Assembly: GCF_051014685.1 (NCBI RefSeq)
Contig: NW_027478385.1
Location: forward strand, 6,758,001-6,822,000
Length of the DNA stretch: 64,000 nt
Source of the DNA: Ptiloglossa arizonensis
Lineage: Eukaryota; Arthropoda; Insecta; Hymenoptera; Colletidae
Direction of reading: 5' to 3'
Part shown: one piece after another, positions 25,361 to 38,555 of the stretch
How the letters are laid out: each line of letters begins with the position of its first letter
Numbering within the stretch: the first letter of the stretch is position 1
The notes under the pieces: generated by a model
The model's input: the letters and a program-made list of their open reading frames with translations, nothing else
Database searches by the model: none
What the model was told of the DNA's origin: nothing
Translations under genes and position numbers: made by a program

Positions 25361-26421
25361 GTAAATCCGTTCGCGAGATATGAGAGTTTGAAGCTAAGAA
25401 ATGGTTGAGAAGAGAACAAATTTTTCGCAATTCTGCTGCTCCAAACGCTTAACCAGAATGGCATGGGAAAAAATACACATACCGTTGTTATCGGGCGAGT
25501 TTCTACTTTCAAATGCAATAGGAATTTTTGGGTTAGGTCAATCCGTTCGCGAGATATGGGAGTTTGAAGCTAAGAAATGGTTGAGAAGAGAACAAATTTT
25601 TCGCAATTCTGCTGCTCCAAACGCTTAACCAGAATGGCCTAGGGAAAAAATACACACACCTTTGTAGTCGGGCGAGTTTCTACTTTCAAATGCAATAGGA
25701 ATTTTTGGGTTAGGTCAATTCGTTCGCGAGATATGGGACATTGAAGCTAAGAAATGGTTGAGAAGACAACAAATTTTTCGCAATTCTGCTGCTCCAATCG
25801 CTTAACCAGAATGGCCTAGGGGAAAAATACACGTACCGTTGTAATTGGGCGAGTTTCTACTTTCAAATGCAATAGGAATTTTTGGGTTAGGTCAATCCGT
25901 TCGCGAGATATGGGAGTTTGAAGCTAAGAAATGGTTGAGAAGAGAACAAATTTTTCGCACCTCTGCTGCTCCAAACGCTTAACCAGAATGGCCTAGGAAA
26001 AAAATACACATACCGGTGTAATCGGGAGAGTTTCTACTTTCAGACGCGACAGGAATTTTTGGGTTAGGTCAATCCGTTCGCGAGATATGGGACTTTGAAT
26101 CTAAGAAATGGTTGACAAGACAACAAATTTTTCGCACTTCAGCTGCTCCAATCGCCTAATCAGAATGGTCTAGGGGAAAAATACACACACCGTTGTAATG
26201 GGGCGAGCTTCTACTTTCAAATGCAATAGGATATTTTGGGTTAGGTCAATCCGTTCGCGAGATATGAGAGTTTGAAGCTAAGAAATGGTTGAGAAGAGAA
26301 CAAATTTTTCGCAATTCTGCTGCTCCAAACGCTTAACCAGAATGGCCTAGGGGAAAAATACACACACCGTTGTAATCGGGCGAGCTTCTACTTTCAAATG
26401 CAATAGGAATTTTTGGGTTAG
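25361..26421 (+). repeat. Last copy of the m1-m6 half of the 15-mer
   Basis: m1 to m6 (25361, 25537, 25714, 25891, 26068, 26245). m3 here has CAATTC where the other copies have CACTTC (near 25782). To the right of about 26421 the GTAAATCC/GGCATGGG m1 monomer is not seen again in the window; only the m7-m13 half persists. This marks the boundary between 15-mer and 7-mer organisation. Confidence 0.85.
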
Positions 26422-29400
26422 GTCAATCCGTTTGCGAGATATGAGAGTTTGAAGCTAAGAAATGGTTGAGAAGAGAACAAATTTTTCGCAATTCTGCTGC
26501 TCCAAACGCTTAACCAGAATGGCATGGGAAAAAATACACATACCGTTGTTATCGGGCGAGTTTCTACTTTCAAATGCAATAGGAATTTTTGGTTAGGTCA
26601 ATCCGTTCGCGAGATATCGGAGTTTGAAGACAAGAAATGGTTGAGAAGGCAAAAAATTTTTCACAATTCTGCTGCTCCAAACGCTTAACCAGTATGGCCT
26701 AGGGAAAAAATACCCCTACCGTTGTAATCGCGCGAGCTTCTACTTTCAAATGCAATAGGAATTCTTGGGTTAGGCCAATCCGTTCGCGAGATATGAGAGT
26801 TTGAAGCTAAGAAATGGTTGAGAAGAGAACAAATTTTTCGCAATTCTGCTGCTCCAAACGCTTAACCAGAATGGCCTAGGGAAAAAATACGCATACCGTT
26901 GTATTCGGGCGAGTTTCAACTTTCAAATGCAGTAGGAATTTTTGTGTTATGTCAATCCGTTCGCGAGATATGGGAGTTTGAAGCTAAGAAATGGTTGTGA
27001 AGAGAACAAATTTTTCGCAATTCTGCTGCCCCAAACGCTTAACCAGAATGGCCTAGGGAAAAAATACGCACACCGTTGTAATCGGGCGAGTTTCTACTTT
27101 CAGACGCAGCAGGAATTTTTGGGTTTGGTCAATCTGTTCGCGAGATATGGGAGTTTGAAGCTAAGAAATGGTTGAGAAGACAACAAATTTTTCGCAATTC
27201 TGCTGCTCCAAACGCTTAACCAGAATGGCCTAGGGAAAAAATACGCATACCGTTGTATTCGGGCGAGTTTCAACTTTCAAATGCAGTAGGAATTTTTGTG
27301 TTATGTCAATCCGTTCGCGAGATATGGGAGTTTGAAGCTAAGAAATGGTTGTGAAGAGAACAAATTTTTCGCACCTCTGCTGCTCCAAACGCTTAACCAG
27401 AATGGCCTAGGGAAAAAATACACATACCGGTGTAATCGGGAGAGTTTCTACTTTCAGACGCGACAGGAATTTTTGGGTTAGGTCAATCCGTTCGCGAGAT
27501 ATGGGACTTTGAATCTAAGAAATGGTTGACAAGACAACAAATTTTTCGCACTTCAGCTGCTCCAATCGCCTAATCAGAATGGTCTAGGGGAAAAATACAC
27601 ACACCGTTGTAATGGGGCGAGCTTCTACTTTCAAATGCAATAGGATATTTTGGGTTAGGTCAATCCGTTCGCGAGATATGAGAGTTTGAAGCTAAGAAAT
27701 GGTTGAGAAGAGAACAAATTTTTCGCAATTCTGCTGCTCCAAACGCTTAACCAGAATGGCCTAGGGGAAAAATACACACACCGTTGTAATCGGGCGAGCT
27801 TCTACTTTCAAATGCAATAGGAATTTTTGGGTTAGGTCAATCCGTTTGCGAGATATGAGAGTTTGAAGCTAAGAAATGGTTGAGAAGAGAACAAATTTTT
27901 CGCAATTCTGCTGCTCCAAACGCTTAACCAGAATGGCATGGGAAAAAATACACATACCGTTGTTATCGGGCGAGTTTCTACTTTCAAATGCAATAGGAAT
28001 TTTTGGGTTAGGTCAATCCGTTCGCGAGATATCGGAGTTTGAAGACAAGAAATGGTTGAGAAGGCAAAAAATTTTTCACAATTCTGCTGCTCCAAACGCT
28101 TAACCAGTATGGCCTAGGGAAAAAATACCCCTACCGTTGTAATCGCGCGAGCTTCTACTTTCAAATGCAATAGGAATTCTTGGGTTAGGCCAATCCGTTC
28201 GCGAGATATGAGAGTTTGAAGCTAAGAAATGGTTGAGAAGAGAACAAATTTTTCGCAATTCTGCTGCTCCAAACGCTTAACCAGAATGGCCTAGGGAAAA
28301 AATACGCATACCGTTGTATTCGGGCGAGTTTCAACTTTCAAATGCAGTAGGAATTTTTGTGTTATGTCAATCCGTTCGCGAGATATGGGAGTTTGAAGCT
28401 AAGAAATGGTTGTGAAGAGAACAAATTTTTCGCAATTCTGCTGCCCCAAACGCTTAACCAGAATGGCCTAGGGAAAAAATACGCACACCGTTGTAATCGG
28501 GCGAGTTTCTACTTTCAAACGCAGCAGGAATTTTTGGGTTTGGTCAATCTGTTCGCGAGATATGGGAGTTTGAAGCTAAGAAATGGTTGAGAAGACAACA
28601 AATTTTTCGCACCTCTGCTGCTCCAAACGCTTAACCAGAATGGCCTAGGGAAAAAATACACATACCGGTGTAATCGGGAGAGTTTCTACTTTCAGACGCG
28701 ACAGGAATTTTTGGGTTAGGTCAATCCGTTCGCGAGATATGGGACTTTGAATCTAAGAAATGGTTGACAAGACAACAAATTTTTCGCACTTCAGCTGCTC
28801 CAATCGCCTAATCAGAATGGTCTAGGGGAAAAATACACACACCGTTGTAATGGGGCGAGCTTCTACTTTCAAATGCAATAGGATACTTTGGGTTAGGTCA
28901 ATCCGTTCGCGAGATATGAGAGTTTGAAGCTAAGAAATGGTTGAGAAGAGAACAAATTTTTCGCAATTCTGCTGCTCCAAACGCTTAACCAGAATGGCCT
29001 AGGGGAAAAATACACACACCGTTGTAATCGGGCGAGCTTCTACTTTCAAATGCAATAGGAATTTTTGGGTTAGGTCAATCCGTTTGCGAGATATGAGAGT
29101 TTGAAGCTAAGAAATGGTTGAGAAGAGAACAAATTTTTCGCAATTCTGCTGCTCCAAACGCTTAACCAGAATGGCATGGGAAAAAATACACATACCGTTG
29201 TTATCGGGCGAGTTTCTACTTTCAAATGCAATAGGAATTTTTCGGTTAGGTCAATCCGTTCGCGAGATATCGGAGTTTGAAGACAAGAAATGGTTGAGAA
29301 GGCAAAAAATTTTTCACAATTCTGCTGCTCCAAACGCTTAACCAGTATGGCCTAGGGAAAAAATACCCCTACCGTTGTAATCGCGCGAGCTTCTACTTTC

Positions 29401-30134
29401 AAATGCAATAGGAATTCTTGGGTTAGGCCAATCCGTTCGCGAGATATGAGAGTTTGAAGCTAAGAAATGGTTGAGAAGAGAACAAATTTTTCGCAATTCT
29501 GCTGCTCCAAACGCTTAACCAGAATGGCCTAGGGAAAAAATACGCATACCGTTGTATTCGGGCGAGTTTCAACTTTCAAATGCAGTAGGAATTTTTGTGT
29601 TATGTCAATCCGTTCGCGAGATATGGGAGTTTGAAGCTAAGAAATGGTTGTGAAGAGAACAAATTTTTCGCAATTCTGCTGCCCCAAACGCTTAACCAGA
29701 ATGGCCTAGGGAAAAAATACGCACATCGTTGTAATCGGGCGAGTTTCTACTTTCAGACGCAGCAGGAATTTTTGGGTTTGGTCAATCTGTTCGCGAGATA
29801 TGGGAGTGTGAAGCTAAGAAATGGTTGAGAAGACAACAAATTTTTCGCACCTCTGCTGCTCCAAACGCTTAACCAGAATGGCCTAGGGAAAAAATACACA
29901 TACCTGTGTAATCGGGAGAGTTTCTACTTTCAGACGCAACAGGAATTTTTGGGTTAGGTCAATCCGTTCGCGAGATATGGGACTTTGAATCTAGGAAATG
30001 GTTGACAAGACAACAAATTTTTCGCACTTCAGCTGCTCCAATCGCCTAATCAGAATGGTCTAGGGGAAAAATACACACACCGTTGTATTCGGGCGAGTTT
30101 CTACTTTCAAATGCAGTAGGAATTTTTGTGTTAT
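26422..30134 (+). repeat. 7-mer HOR (1,238 bp) derived from m7-m13
   Basis: Units begin at the GTTTGCG/GGCATGGG monomer m7: 26422, 27836 and 29074. The 27836 unit is m7 m8 m9 m10 m11 m12 m13 and is 7 x 177 minus 1. The first unit (26422-27835) has eight monomers, because two hybrids stand in place of m11: 27128 starts as m11 and ends as m9, and 27305 starts as m10 and ends as m11. The third unit runs normally to m12 (29958) and then departs. This is the complement of the 8-mers at 17581 and 21294. Confidence 0.88.
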
Positions 30135-33100
30135 GTCAATCCGTTCGCGAGATATGGGAGTTTGAAGCTAAGAAATGGTTGTGAACAGAACAAATTTTTC
30201 GCAATTCTGCTGCCCCAAACGCCTAACCAGAATGGCCTAGGGAAAAAATACGCACACCGTTGTAATCGGGAGAGTTTCTACTTTCAGACGCAGCAGGAAT
30301 TTTTGGGTTTGGTCAATCTGTTCGCGAGATATGGGAGTTTGAAGCTAAGAACTGGTTGAGAAGACAACAAATTTTTCGCACTTCTGCTGCTCCAAACGCT
30401 TAACCAGAATGGCCCAGGGAAAAAGTATACATACCGTTGTAATCGGGCGAGTTTCTGCTTTCAGGTGCAATAGGAATTTTTGGGTTAGGTCAATCCGTTC
30501 GCGAGATATGGGAGTTTGAAGCTAAGAAATGGTTGAGAAGAGAACAAATTTTTCGCAATTCTGCTGCTCCAAACGCTTAACCAGAATGGCCTAGGGAAAA
30601 AATACACACACCGTTGTTATCGGGCGAGTTTCTACTTTCAAATGCAATAGGAATTTTTGGGTTAGGTCAATCCATTCGCGAGATATCGGAGTTTGAAGAC
30701 AAGAAATGGTTGAGAAGGCAAAAAATTTTTCACAATTCTGCTGCTCCAAACGCTTAACCAGAATGGCCTAGGGAAAAAATACCCATACCGTTGTAATCGC
30801 GCGAGCTTCTACTTTCAAATGCAATAGGAATTTTTCGGTTAGGCCAATCCGTTCGCGAGATATGAGAGTTTGAAGCTAAGAAATGGTTGAGAAGACAACA
30901 AATTTTTCGCACCTCTGCTGCTCCAAACGCTTAACCAGAATGGCCTAGGGAAAAAATACACATACCGGTGTAATCGGGAGAGTTTCTACTTTCAGACGCA
31001 ACAGGAATTTTTGGGTTAGGTCAATCCGTTCGCGAGATATGGGACTTTGAATCTAAGAAATGGTTGACAAGACAACAAATTTTTCGCACTTCAGCTGCTC
31101 CAATCGCCTAATCAGAATGGTCTAGGGGAAAAATACACACACCGTTGTATTCGGGCGAGCTTCTACTTTCAAATGCAATGGGAATTTTTGGGTTAGGTCA
31201 ATCGGTTCGCGAGATATGAGAGTTTGAAGCTAAGAAATGGTTGAGAAGAGAACAAATTTTTCGCAATTCTGCTGCTCCAAACGCTTAATCAGAATGGCCT
31301 AGGGGAAAAATACACACACCGTTGTAATCGGGCGAGCTTCTACTTTCAAATGCAATAGGAATTTTTGGGTTAGGTCAATCCGTTCGCGAGATATGAGAGT
31401 TTGAAGCTAAGAAATGGTAGAGAAGAGAACAAATTTTTCGCAATTCTGCTGCTCCAAACGCTTAACCAGAATGGCATGGGAAAAAATACACATACCGTTG
31501 TTATCGGGCGAGTTTCTACTTTCAAATGCAATAGCAATTTTTGGGTTAGGTCAATCCATTCGCGAGATATCGGAGTTTGAAGACAAGAAATGGTTGAGAA
31601 GGCAAAAAATTTTTCACAATTCTGCTGCTCCAAACGCTTAACCAGAATGGCCTAGGGAAAAAATACCCATACCGTTGTAATCGCGCGAGCTTCTACTTTC
31701 AAATGCAATAGGAATTTTTGGGTTAGGCCAATCCGTTCGCGAGATATGAGAGTTTGAAGCTAAGAAATGGTTGAGAAGAGAACAAATTTTTCGCAATTCT
31801 GCTGCTCCAAACGCTTAACCAGAATGGCCTAGGGAAAAAATACGCATACCGTTGTATTCGGGCGAGTTTCTACTTTCAGACGCAACAGGAATTTTTGGGT
31901 TAGGTCAATCCGTTCGCGAGATATGGGACTTTGAATCTAAGAAATGGTTGACAAGACAACAAGTTTTTCGCACTTCAGCTGCTCCAATCGCCTAATCAGA
32001 ATGGTCTAGGGGAAAAATACACACGCCGTTGTATTCGGGCGAGCTTCTACTTTCAAATGCAATAGGAATTTTTGGGTTAGGTCAATCGGTTCGCGAGATA
32101 TGAGAGTTTGAAGCTAAGAAATGGTTGAGAAGAGAACAAATTTTTCGCAATTCTGCTGCTCCAAACGCTTAACCAGAATGGCCTAGGGGAAAAATACACA
32201 CACCGTTGTAATCGGGCGAGCTTCTACTTTCAAATGCAATAGGAATTTTTGGGTTAGGTCAATCCGTTCGCGAGATATGAGAGTTTGAAGCTAAGAAATG
32301 GTAGAGAAGAGAACAAATTTTTCGCAATTCTGCTGCTCCAAACGCTTAACCAGAATGGCCTAGGGAAAAAATACCCATACCGTTGTAATCGCGCGAGCTT
32401 CTACTTTCAAATGCAATAGGAATTTTTGGGTTAGGCCAATCCGTTCGCGAGATATGAGAGTTTGAAGCTAAGAAATGGTTGAGAAGAGAACAAATTTTTC
32501 GCAATTCTGCTGCTCCAAACGCTTAACCAGAATGGCCTAGGGAAAAAATACGCATACCGTTGTATTCGGGCGAGTTTCTACTTTCAAATGCAGTAGGAAT
32601 TTTTGTGTTATGTCAATCCGTTCGCGAGATATGGGAGTTTGAAGCTAAGAAATGGTTGAGAAGAGAACAAATTTTTCGCAATTCTGCTGCTCCAAACGCT
32701 TAACCAGAATGGCATGGGAAAAAATACACATACCGTTGTTATCGGGCGAGTTTCTACTTTCAAATGCAATAGGAATTTTTGGGTTAGGTCAATCCATTCG
32801 CGAGATATCGGAGTTTGAAGACAAGAAATGGTTGAGAAGGCAAAAAATTTTTCACAATTCTGCTGCTCCAAACGCTTAACCAGAATGGCCTAGGGTAAAA
32901 ATACCCCTATCGTTGTAATCGCGCGAGCTTCTACTTTCAAATGCAATAGGAATTCTTGGGTTAGGCCAATCCGTTCGCGAGATATGAGAGTTTGAAGCTA
33001 AGAAATGGTTGAGAAGAGAACAAATTTTTCGCAATTCTGCTGCTCCAAACGCTTAACCAGAATGGCCTAGGGAAAAAATACGCATACCGTTGTATTCGGG

Positions 33101-33598
33101 CGAGTTTCTACTTTCAAATGCAGTAGGAATTTTTGTGTTATGTCAATCCGTTCGCGAGATATGGGAGTTTGAAGCTAAGAAATGGTTGTGAAGAGAACAA
33201 ATTTTTCGCAATTCTGCTGCCCCAAAGGCTTAAACAGAATGGCCTAGGGAAAAAATACGCACACCGTTGTAATCGGGCGAGTTTCTACTTTCAGACGCAG
33301 CAGGAATTTTTGGGTTTGGTCAATCTGTTCGCGAGATATGGGAGTTTGAAGCTAAGAAATGGTTGAGAAGACAACAAATTTTTCGCACCTCTGCTGCTCC
33401 AAACGCTTAACCAGAATGGCCAAGGGAAAAAATACACATACCGGTGTAATCGGGAGAGTTTCTACTTTCAGACGCAACAGGAAGTTTTGGGTTAGGTCAA
33501 TCCGTTCGCGAGATATGGGACATTGAAGCTAAGAAATGGTTGAGAAGACAACAAATTTTTCGCAATTCTGCTGCTCCAATCACTTAACCAGAATGGCC
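30135..33598 (+). repeat. Mosaic of rearranged 7-mer pieces
   Basis: The monomer types are those of the 7-mer, with GGCATGGG monomers at 31374 and 32612 (1,238 bp apart), but the order between them varies. A CAATAGCAATTTTT variant appears here (about 31530), as do GTTCGCGAG in place of GTTTGCGAG, GTCAATCCATTCG before the CGGAG monomer, and GTATTCGGGCG tails. The private variant CAACAAGTTTTTCG at about 31959 recurs at about 36206, which ties this stretch to 36160-37400 at an offset of 4,247 bp (24 x 177 minus 1). Confidence 0.8.
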
Positions 33599-35546
33599 TA
33601 GGGAAAAAATACCCATACCGTTGTAATCGCGCGAGCTTCTACTTTCAAATGCAATAGGAATTTTTGGGTTAGGCCAATCCGTTCGCGAGATATGAGAGTT
33701 TGAAGCTAAGAAATGGTTGAGAAGAGAACAAATTTTTCGCAATTCTGCTGCTCCAAACGCTTAACCAGAATGGCCTAGGGAAAAAATACGCATACCGTTG
33801 TATTCGGGCGAGTTTCTACTTTCAAATGCAGTAGGAATTTTTGTGTTATGTCAATCCGTTCGCGAGATATGGGAGTTTGAAGCTAAGAAATGGTTGAGAA
33901 GAGAACAAATTTTTCGCAATTCTGCTGCTCCAAACGCTTAACCAGAATGGCATGGGAAAAAATACACATACCGTTGTTATCGGGCGAGTTTCTACTTTCA
34001 AATGCAATAGCAATTTTTGGGTTAGGTCAATCCATTCGCGAGATATCGGAGTTTGAAGACAAGAAATGGTTGAGAAGGCAAAAAATTTTTCACAATTCTG
34101 CTGCTCCAAACGCTTAACCAGAATGGCCTAGGGTAAAAATACCCCTATCGTTGTAATCGCGCGAGCTTCTACTTTCAAATGCAATAGGAATTCTTGGGTT
34201 AGGCCAATCCGTTCGCGAGATATGAGAGTTTGAAGCTAAGAAATGGTTGAGAAGAGAACAAATTTTTCGCAATTCTGCTGCTCCAAACGCTTAACCAGAA
34301 TGGCCTAGGGAAAAAATACGCATACCGTTGTATTCGGGCGAGTTTCTACTTTCAAATGCAGTAGGAATTTTTGTGTTATGTCAATCCGTTCGCGAGATAT
34401 GGGAGTTTGAAGCTAAGAAATGGTTGTGAAGAGAACAAATTTTTCGCAATTCTGCTGCCCCAAAGGCTTAAACAGAATGGCCTAGGGAAAAAATACGCAC
34501 ACCGTTGTAATCGGGCGAGTTTCTACTTTCAGACGCAGCAGGAATTTTTGGGTTTGGTCAATCTGTTCGCGAGATATGGGAGTTTGAAGCTAAGAAATGG
34601 TTGAGAAGACAACAAATTTTTCGCACCTCTGCTGCTCCAAACGCTTAACCAGAATGGCCTAGGGAAAAAATACACATACCGGTGTAATCGGGAGAGTTTC
34701 TACTTTCAGACGCAACAGGAAGTTTTGGGTTAGGTCAATCCGTTCGCGAGATATGGGACATTGAAACTAAGAAATGGTTGAGAAGACAACAAATTTTTCG
34801 CAATTCTGCTGCTCCAATCACTTAACCAGAATGGCCTAGGGGAAAAATACACACACCGTTGTAATCGGGCGAGTTTCTACTTTCAGATGCAACAGGAATT
34901 TTTGGGTTAGGTCAATCCGTTCGCGAGATATGGGAGTTTGAAGCTAAGAACTGGTTGAGAAGACAACAAATTTTTCGCACTTCTGCTGCTCCAATCGCTT
35001 AACCAGAATGGCCCAGGGAAAAAATGCACATACCGTTGTAATCGGGCGAGCTTCTGCTTTCAGATGCAATAGGGATTTTTGGGTTAGGTCAATCCGTTCG
35101 CGAGATATGAGAGTTTGAAGCTAAGAAATGGTTGAGAAGACAACAAATTTTTCGCACCTCTGCTGCTCCAAACGCTTAACCAGAATGGCCTAGGGAAAAA
35201 ATACACATACCGGTGTAATCGGGAGAGTTTCTACTTTCAGACGCAACAGGAATTTTTGGGTTAGGTCAATCCGTTCGCGAGATATGGGACTTTGAATCTA
35301 AGAAATGGTTGACAAGACAACAAATTTTTCGCACTTCAGCTGCTCCAATCGCCTAATCAGAATGGTCTAGGGGAAAAATACACACACCGTTGTATTCGGG
35401 CGAGCTTCTACTTTCAAATGCAATGGGAATTTTTGGGTTAGGTCAATCGGTTCGCGAGATATGAGAGTTTGAAGCTAAGAAATGGTTGAGAAGAGAACAA
35501 ATTTTTCGCAATTCTGCTGCTCCAAACGCTTAACCAGAATGGCCTA
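33599..35546 (+). repeat. 11-monomer segment, first copy of a 3,009-bp-offset duplication
   Basis: From about 33599 to about 35546 the sequence matches 36608-38555 with a constant offset of 3,009 bp (17 x 177). Shared uncommon features are GATGCAATAGGGATTTTT (about 35070 and 38079), GGAAGTTTTGGG after GACGCAACA, and AACTGG with AATCGCTTAACCAG before CCCAGGG. The copies differ at few sites, for example ATTGAAACTAAG against ATTGAAGCTAAG, and AATCACTTAACC against AATCGCTTAACC. Left of the segment (AATCACTTAACC against AAACGCTTAACC) and right of it (35547) the copies part. Confidence 0.85.
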
Positions 35547-36607
35547 GGGGAAAAAATACACATACCGTTGTTATCGGGCGAGTTTCTACTTTCAAATGCA
35601 ATAGCAATTTTTGGGTTAGGTCAATCCATTCGCGAGATATCGGAGTTTGAAGACAAGAAATGGTTGAGAAGGCAAAAAATTTTTCACAATTCTGCTGCTC
35701 CAAACGCTTAACCAGAATGGCCTAGGGAAAAAATACCCATACCGTTGTAATCGCGCGAGCTTCTACTTTCAAATGCAATAGGAATTTTTGGGTTAGGCCA
35801 ATCCGTTCGCGAGATATGAGAGTTTGAAGCTAAGAAATGGTTGAGAAGAGAACAAATTTTTCGCAATTCTGCTGCTCCAAACGCTTAACCAGAATGGCCT
35901 AGGGAAAAAATACGCATACCGTTGTATTCGGGCGAGTTTCTACTTTCAAATGCAGTAGGAATTTTTGTGTTATGTCAATCCGTTCGCGAGATATGGGAGT
36001 TTGAAGCTAAGAAATGGTTGTGAAGAGAACAAATTTTTCGCAATTCTGCTGCCCCAAACGCCTAACCAGAATGGCCTAGGGAAAAAATACACATACCGGT
36101 GTAATCGGGAGAGTTTCTACTTTCAGACGCAACAGGAATTTTTGGGTTAGGTCAATCCGTTCGCGAGATATGGGACTTTGAATCTAAGAAATGGTTGACA
36201 AGACAACAAGTTTTTCGCACTTCAGCTGCTCCAATCGCCTAATCAGAATGGTCTAGGGGAAAAATACACACACCGTTGTATTCGGGCGAGCTTCTACTTT
36301 CAAATGCAATAGGAATTTTTGGGTTAGGTCAATCGGTTCGCGAGATATGAGAGTTTGAAGCTAAGAAATGGTTGAGAAGAGAACAAATTTTTCGCAATTC
36401 TGCTGCTCCAAACGCTTAACCAGAATGGCCTAGGGGAAAAATACACACACCCTTGTAATCGGGCGAGCTTCTACTTTCAAATGCAATAGGAATTTTTGGG
36501 TTAGCTCAATCCGTTCGCGAGATATGAGAGTTTGAAGCTAAGAAATGGTAGAGAAGAGAACAAATTTTTCGCAATTCTGCTGCTCCAAACGCTTAACCAG
36601 AATGGCC
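35547..36607 (+). repeat. Segment between the 3,009-bp duplicates, opening with a chimeric junction
   Basis: It begins with GGGGAAAAAA (35547-35556), which joins the four-G, five-A form of one monomer class to the six-A form that normally follows GGCATGGG. The result is 1 bp longer than usual and exactly cancels the 176-bp monomer at 33850, so the 33850-36859 interval is 17 x 177. The stretch then carries a CAATAGCAATTTTT monomer, the GTGTTATGTC monomer at 35965 and, from about 36160, the segment homologous to 31.9-33.2 kb. Confidence 0.8.
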
Positions 36608-38555
36608 TAGGGAAAAAATACCCATACCGTTGTAATCGCGCGAGCTTCTACTTTCAAATGCAATAGGAATTTTTGGGTTAGGCCAATCCGTTCGCGAGAT
36701 ATGAGAGTTTGAAGCTAAGAAATGGTTGAGAAGAGAACAAATTTTTCGCAATTCTGCTGCTCCAAACGCTTAACCAGAATGGCCTAGGGAAAAAATACGC
36801 ATACCGTTGTATTCGGGCGAGTTTCTACTTTCAAATGCAGTAGGAATTTTTGTGTTATGTCAATCCGTTCGCGAGATATGGGAGTTTGAAGCTAAGAAAT
36901 GGTTGAGAAGAGAACAAATTTTTCGCAATTCTGCTGCTCCAAACGCTTAACCAGAATGGCATGGGAAAAAATACACATACCGTTGTTATCGGGCGAGTTT
37001 CTACTTTCAAATGCAATAGGAATTTTTGGGTTAGGTCAATCCATTCGCGAGATATCGGAGTTTGAAGACAAGAAATGGTTGAGAAGGCAAAAAATTTTTC
37101 ACAATTCTGCTGCTCCAAACGCTTAACCAGAATGGCCTAGGGTAAAAATACCCCTATCGTTGTAATCGCGCGAGCTTCTACTTTCAAATGCAATAGGAAT
37201 TCTTGGGTTAGGCCAATCCGTTCGCGAGATATGAGAGTTTGAAGCTAAGAAATGGTTGAGAAGAGAACAAATTTTTCGCAATTCTGCTGCTCCAAACGCT
37301 TAACCAGAATGGCCTAGGGAAAAAATACGCATACCGTTGTATTCGGGCGAGTTTCTACTTTCAAATGCAGTAGGAATTTTTGTGTTATGTCAATCCGTTC
37401 GCGAGATATGGGAGTTTGAAGCTAAGAAATGGTTGTGAAGAGAACAAATTTTTCGCAATTCTGCTGCCCCAAAGGCTTAACCAGAATGGCCTAGGGAAAA
37501 AATACGCACACCGTTGTAATCGGGCGAGTTTCTACTTTCAGACGCAGCAGGAATTTTTGGGTTTGGTCAATCTGTTCGCGAGATATGGGAGTTTGAAGCT
37601 AAGAAATGGTTGAGAAGACAACAAATTTTTCGCACCTCTGCTGCTCCAAACGCTTAACCAGAATGGCCTAGGGAAAAAATACACATACCGGTGTAATCGG
37701 GAGAGTTTCTACTTTCAGACGCAACAGGAAGTTTTGGGTTAGGTCAATCCGTTCGCGAGATATGGGACATTGAAGCTAAGAAATGGTTGAGAAGACAACA
37801 AATTTTTCGCAATTCTGCTGCTCCAATCGCTTAACCAGAATGGCCTAGGGGAAAAATACACACACCGTTGTAATCGGGCGAGTTTCTACTTTCAGATGCA
37901 ACAGGAATTTTTGGGTTAGGTCAATCCGTTCGCGAGATATGGGAGTTTGAAGCTAAGAACTGGTTGAGAAGACAACAAATTTTTCGCACTTCTGCTGCTC
38001 CAATCGCTTAACCAGAATGGCCCAGGGAAAAAATGCACATACCGTTGTAATCGGGCGAGCTTCTGCTTTCAGATGCAATAGGGATTTTTGGGTTAGGTCA
38101 ATCCGTTCGCGAGATATGAGAGTTTGAAGCTAAGAAATGGTTGAGAAGACAACAAATTTTTCGCACCTCTGCTGCTCCAAACGCTTAACCAGAATGGCCT
38201 AGGGAAAAAATACACATACCGGTGTAATCGGGAGAGTTTCTACTTTCAGACGCAACAGGAATTTTTGGGTTAGGTCAATCCGTTCGCGAGATGTGGGACT
38301 TTGAATCTAAGAAATGGTTGACAAGACAACAAATTTTTCGCACTTCAGCTGCTCCAATCGCCTAATCAGAATGGTCTAGGGGAAAAATACACACACCGTT
38401 GTATTCGGGCGAGCTTCTACTTTCAAATGCAATGGGAATTTTTGGGTTAGGTCAATCGGTTCGCGAGATATGAGAGTTTGAAGCTAAGAAATGGTTGAGA
38501 AGAGAACAAATTTTTCGCAATTCTGCTGCTCCAAACGCTTAACCAGAATGGCCTA
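36608..38555 (+). repeat. 11-monomer segment, second copy of the 3,009-bp-offset duplication
   Basis: Partner of 33599-35546. It contains the GGCATGGG monomer at 36859, the GTGTTATGTC monomer near 37380, the CCCAGGG monomer near 38025, and GATGCAATAGGGATTTTT near 38079. Private change: GAGATGTGGG near 38291. It continues past 38555 into a CACACACCG tail, where the first copy has its chimeric junction. Confidence 0.85.
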
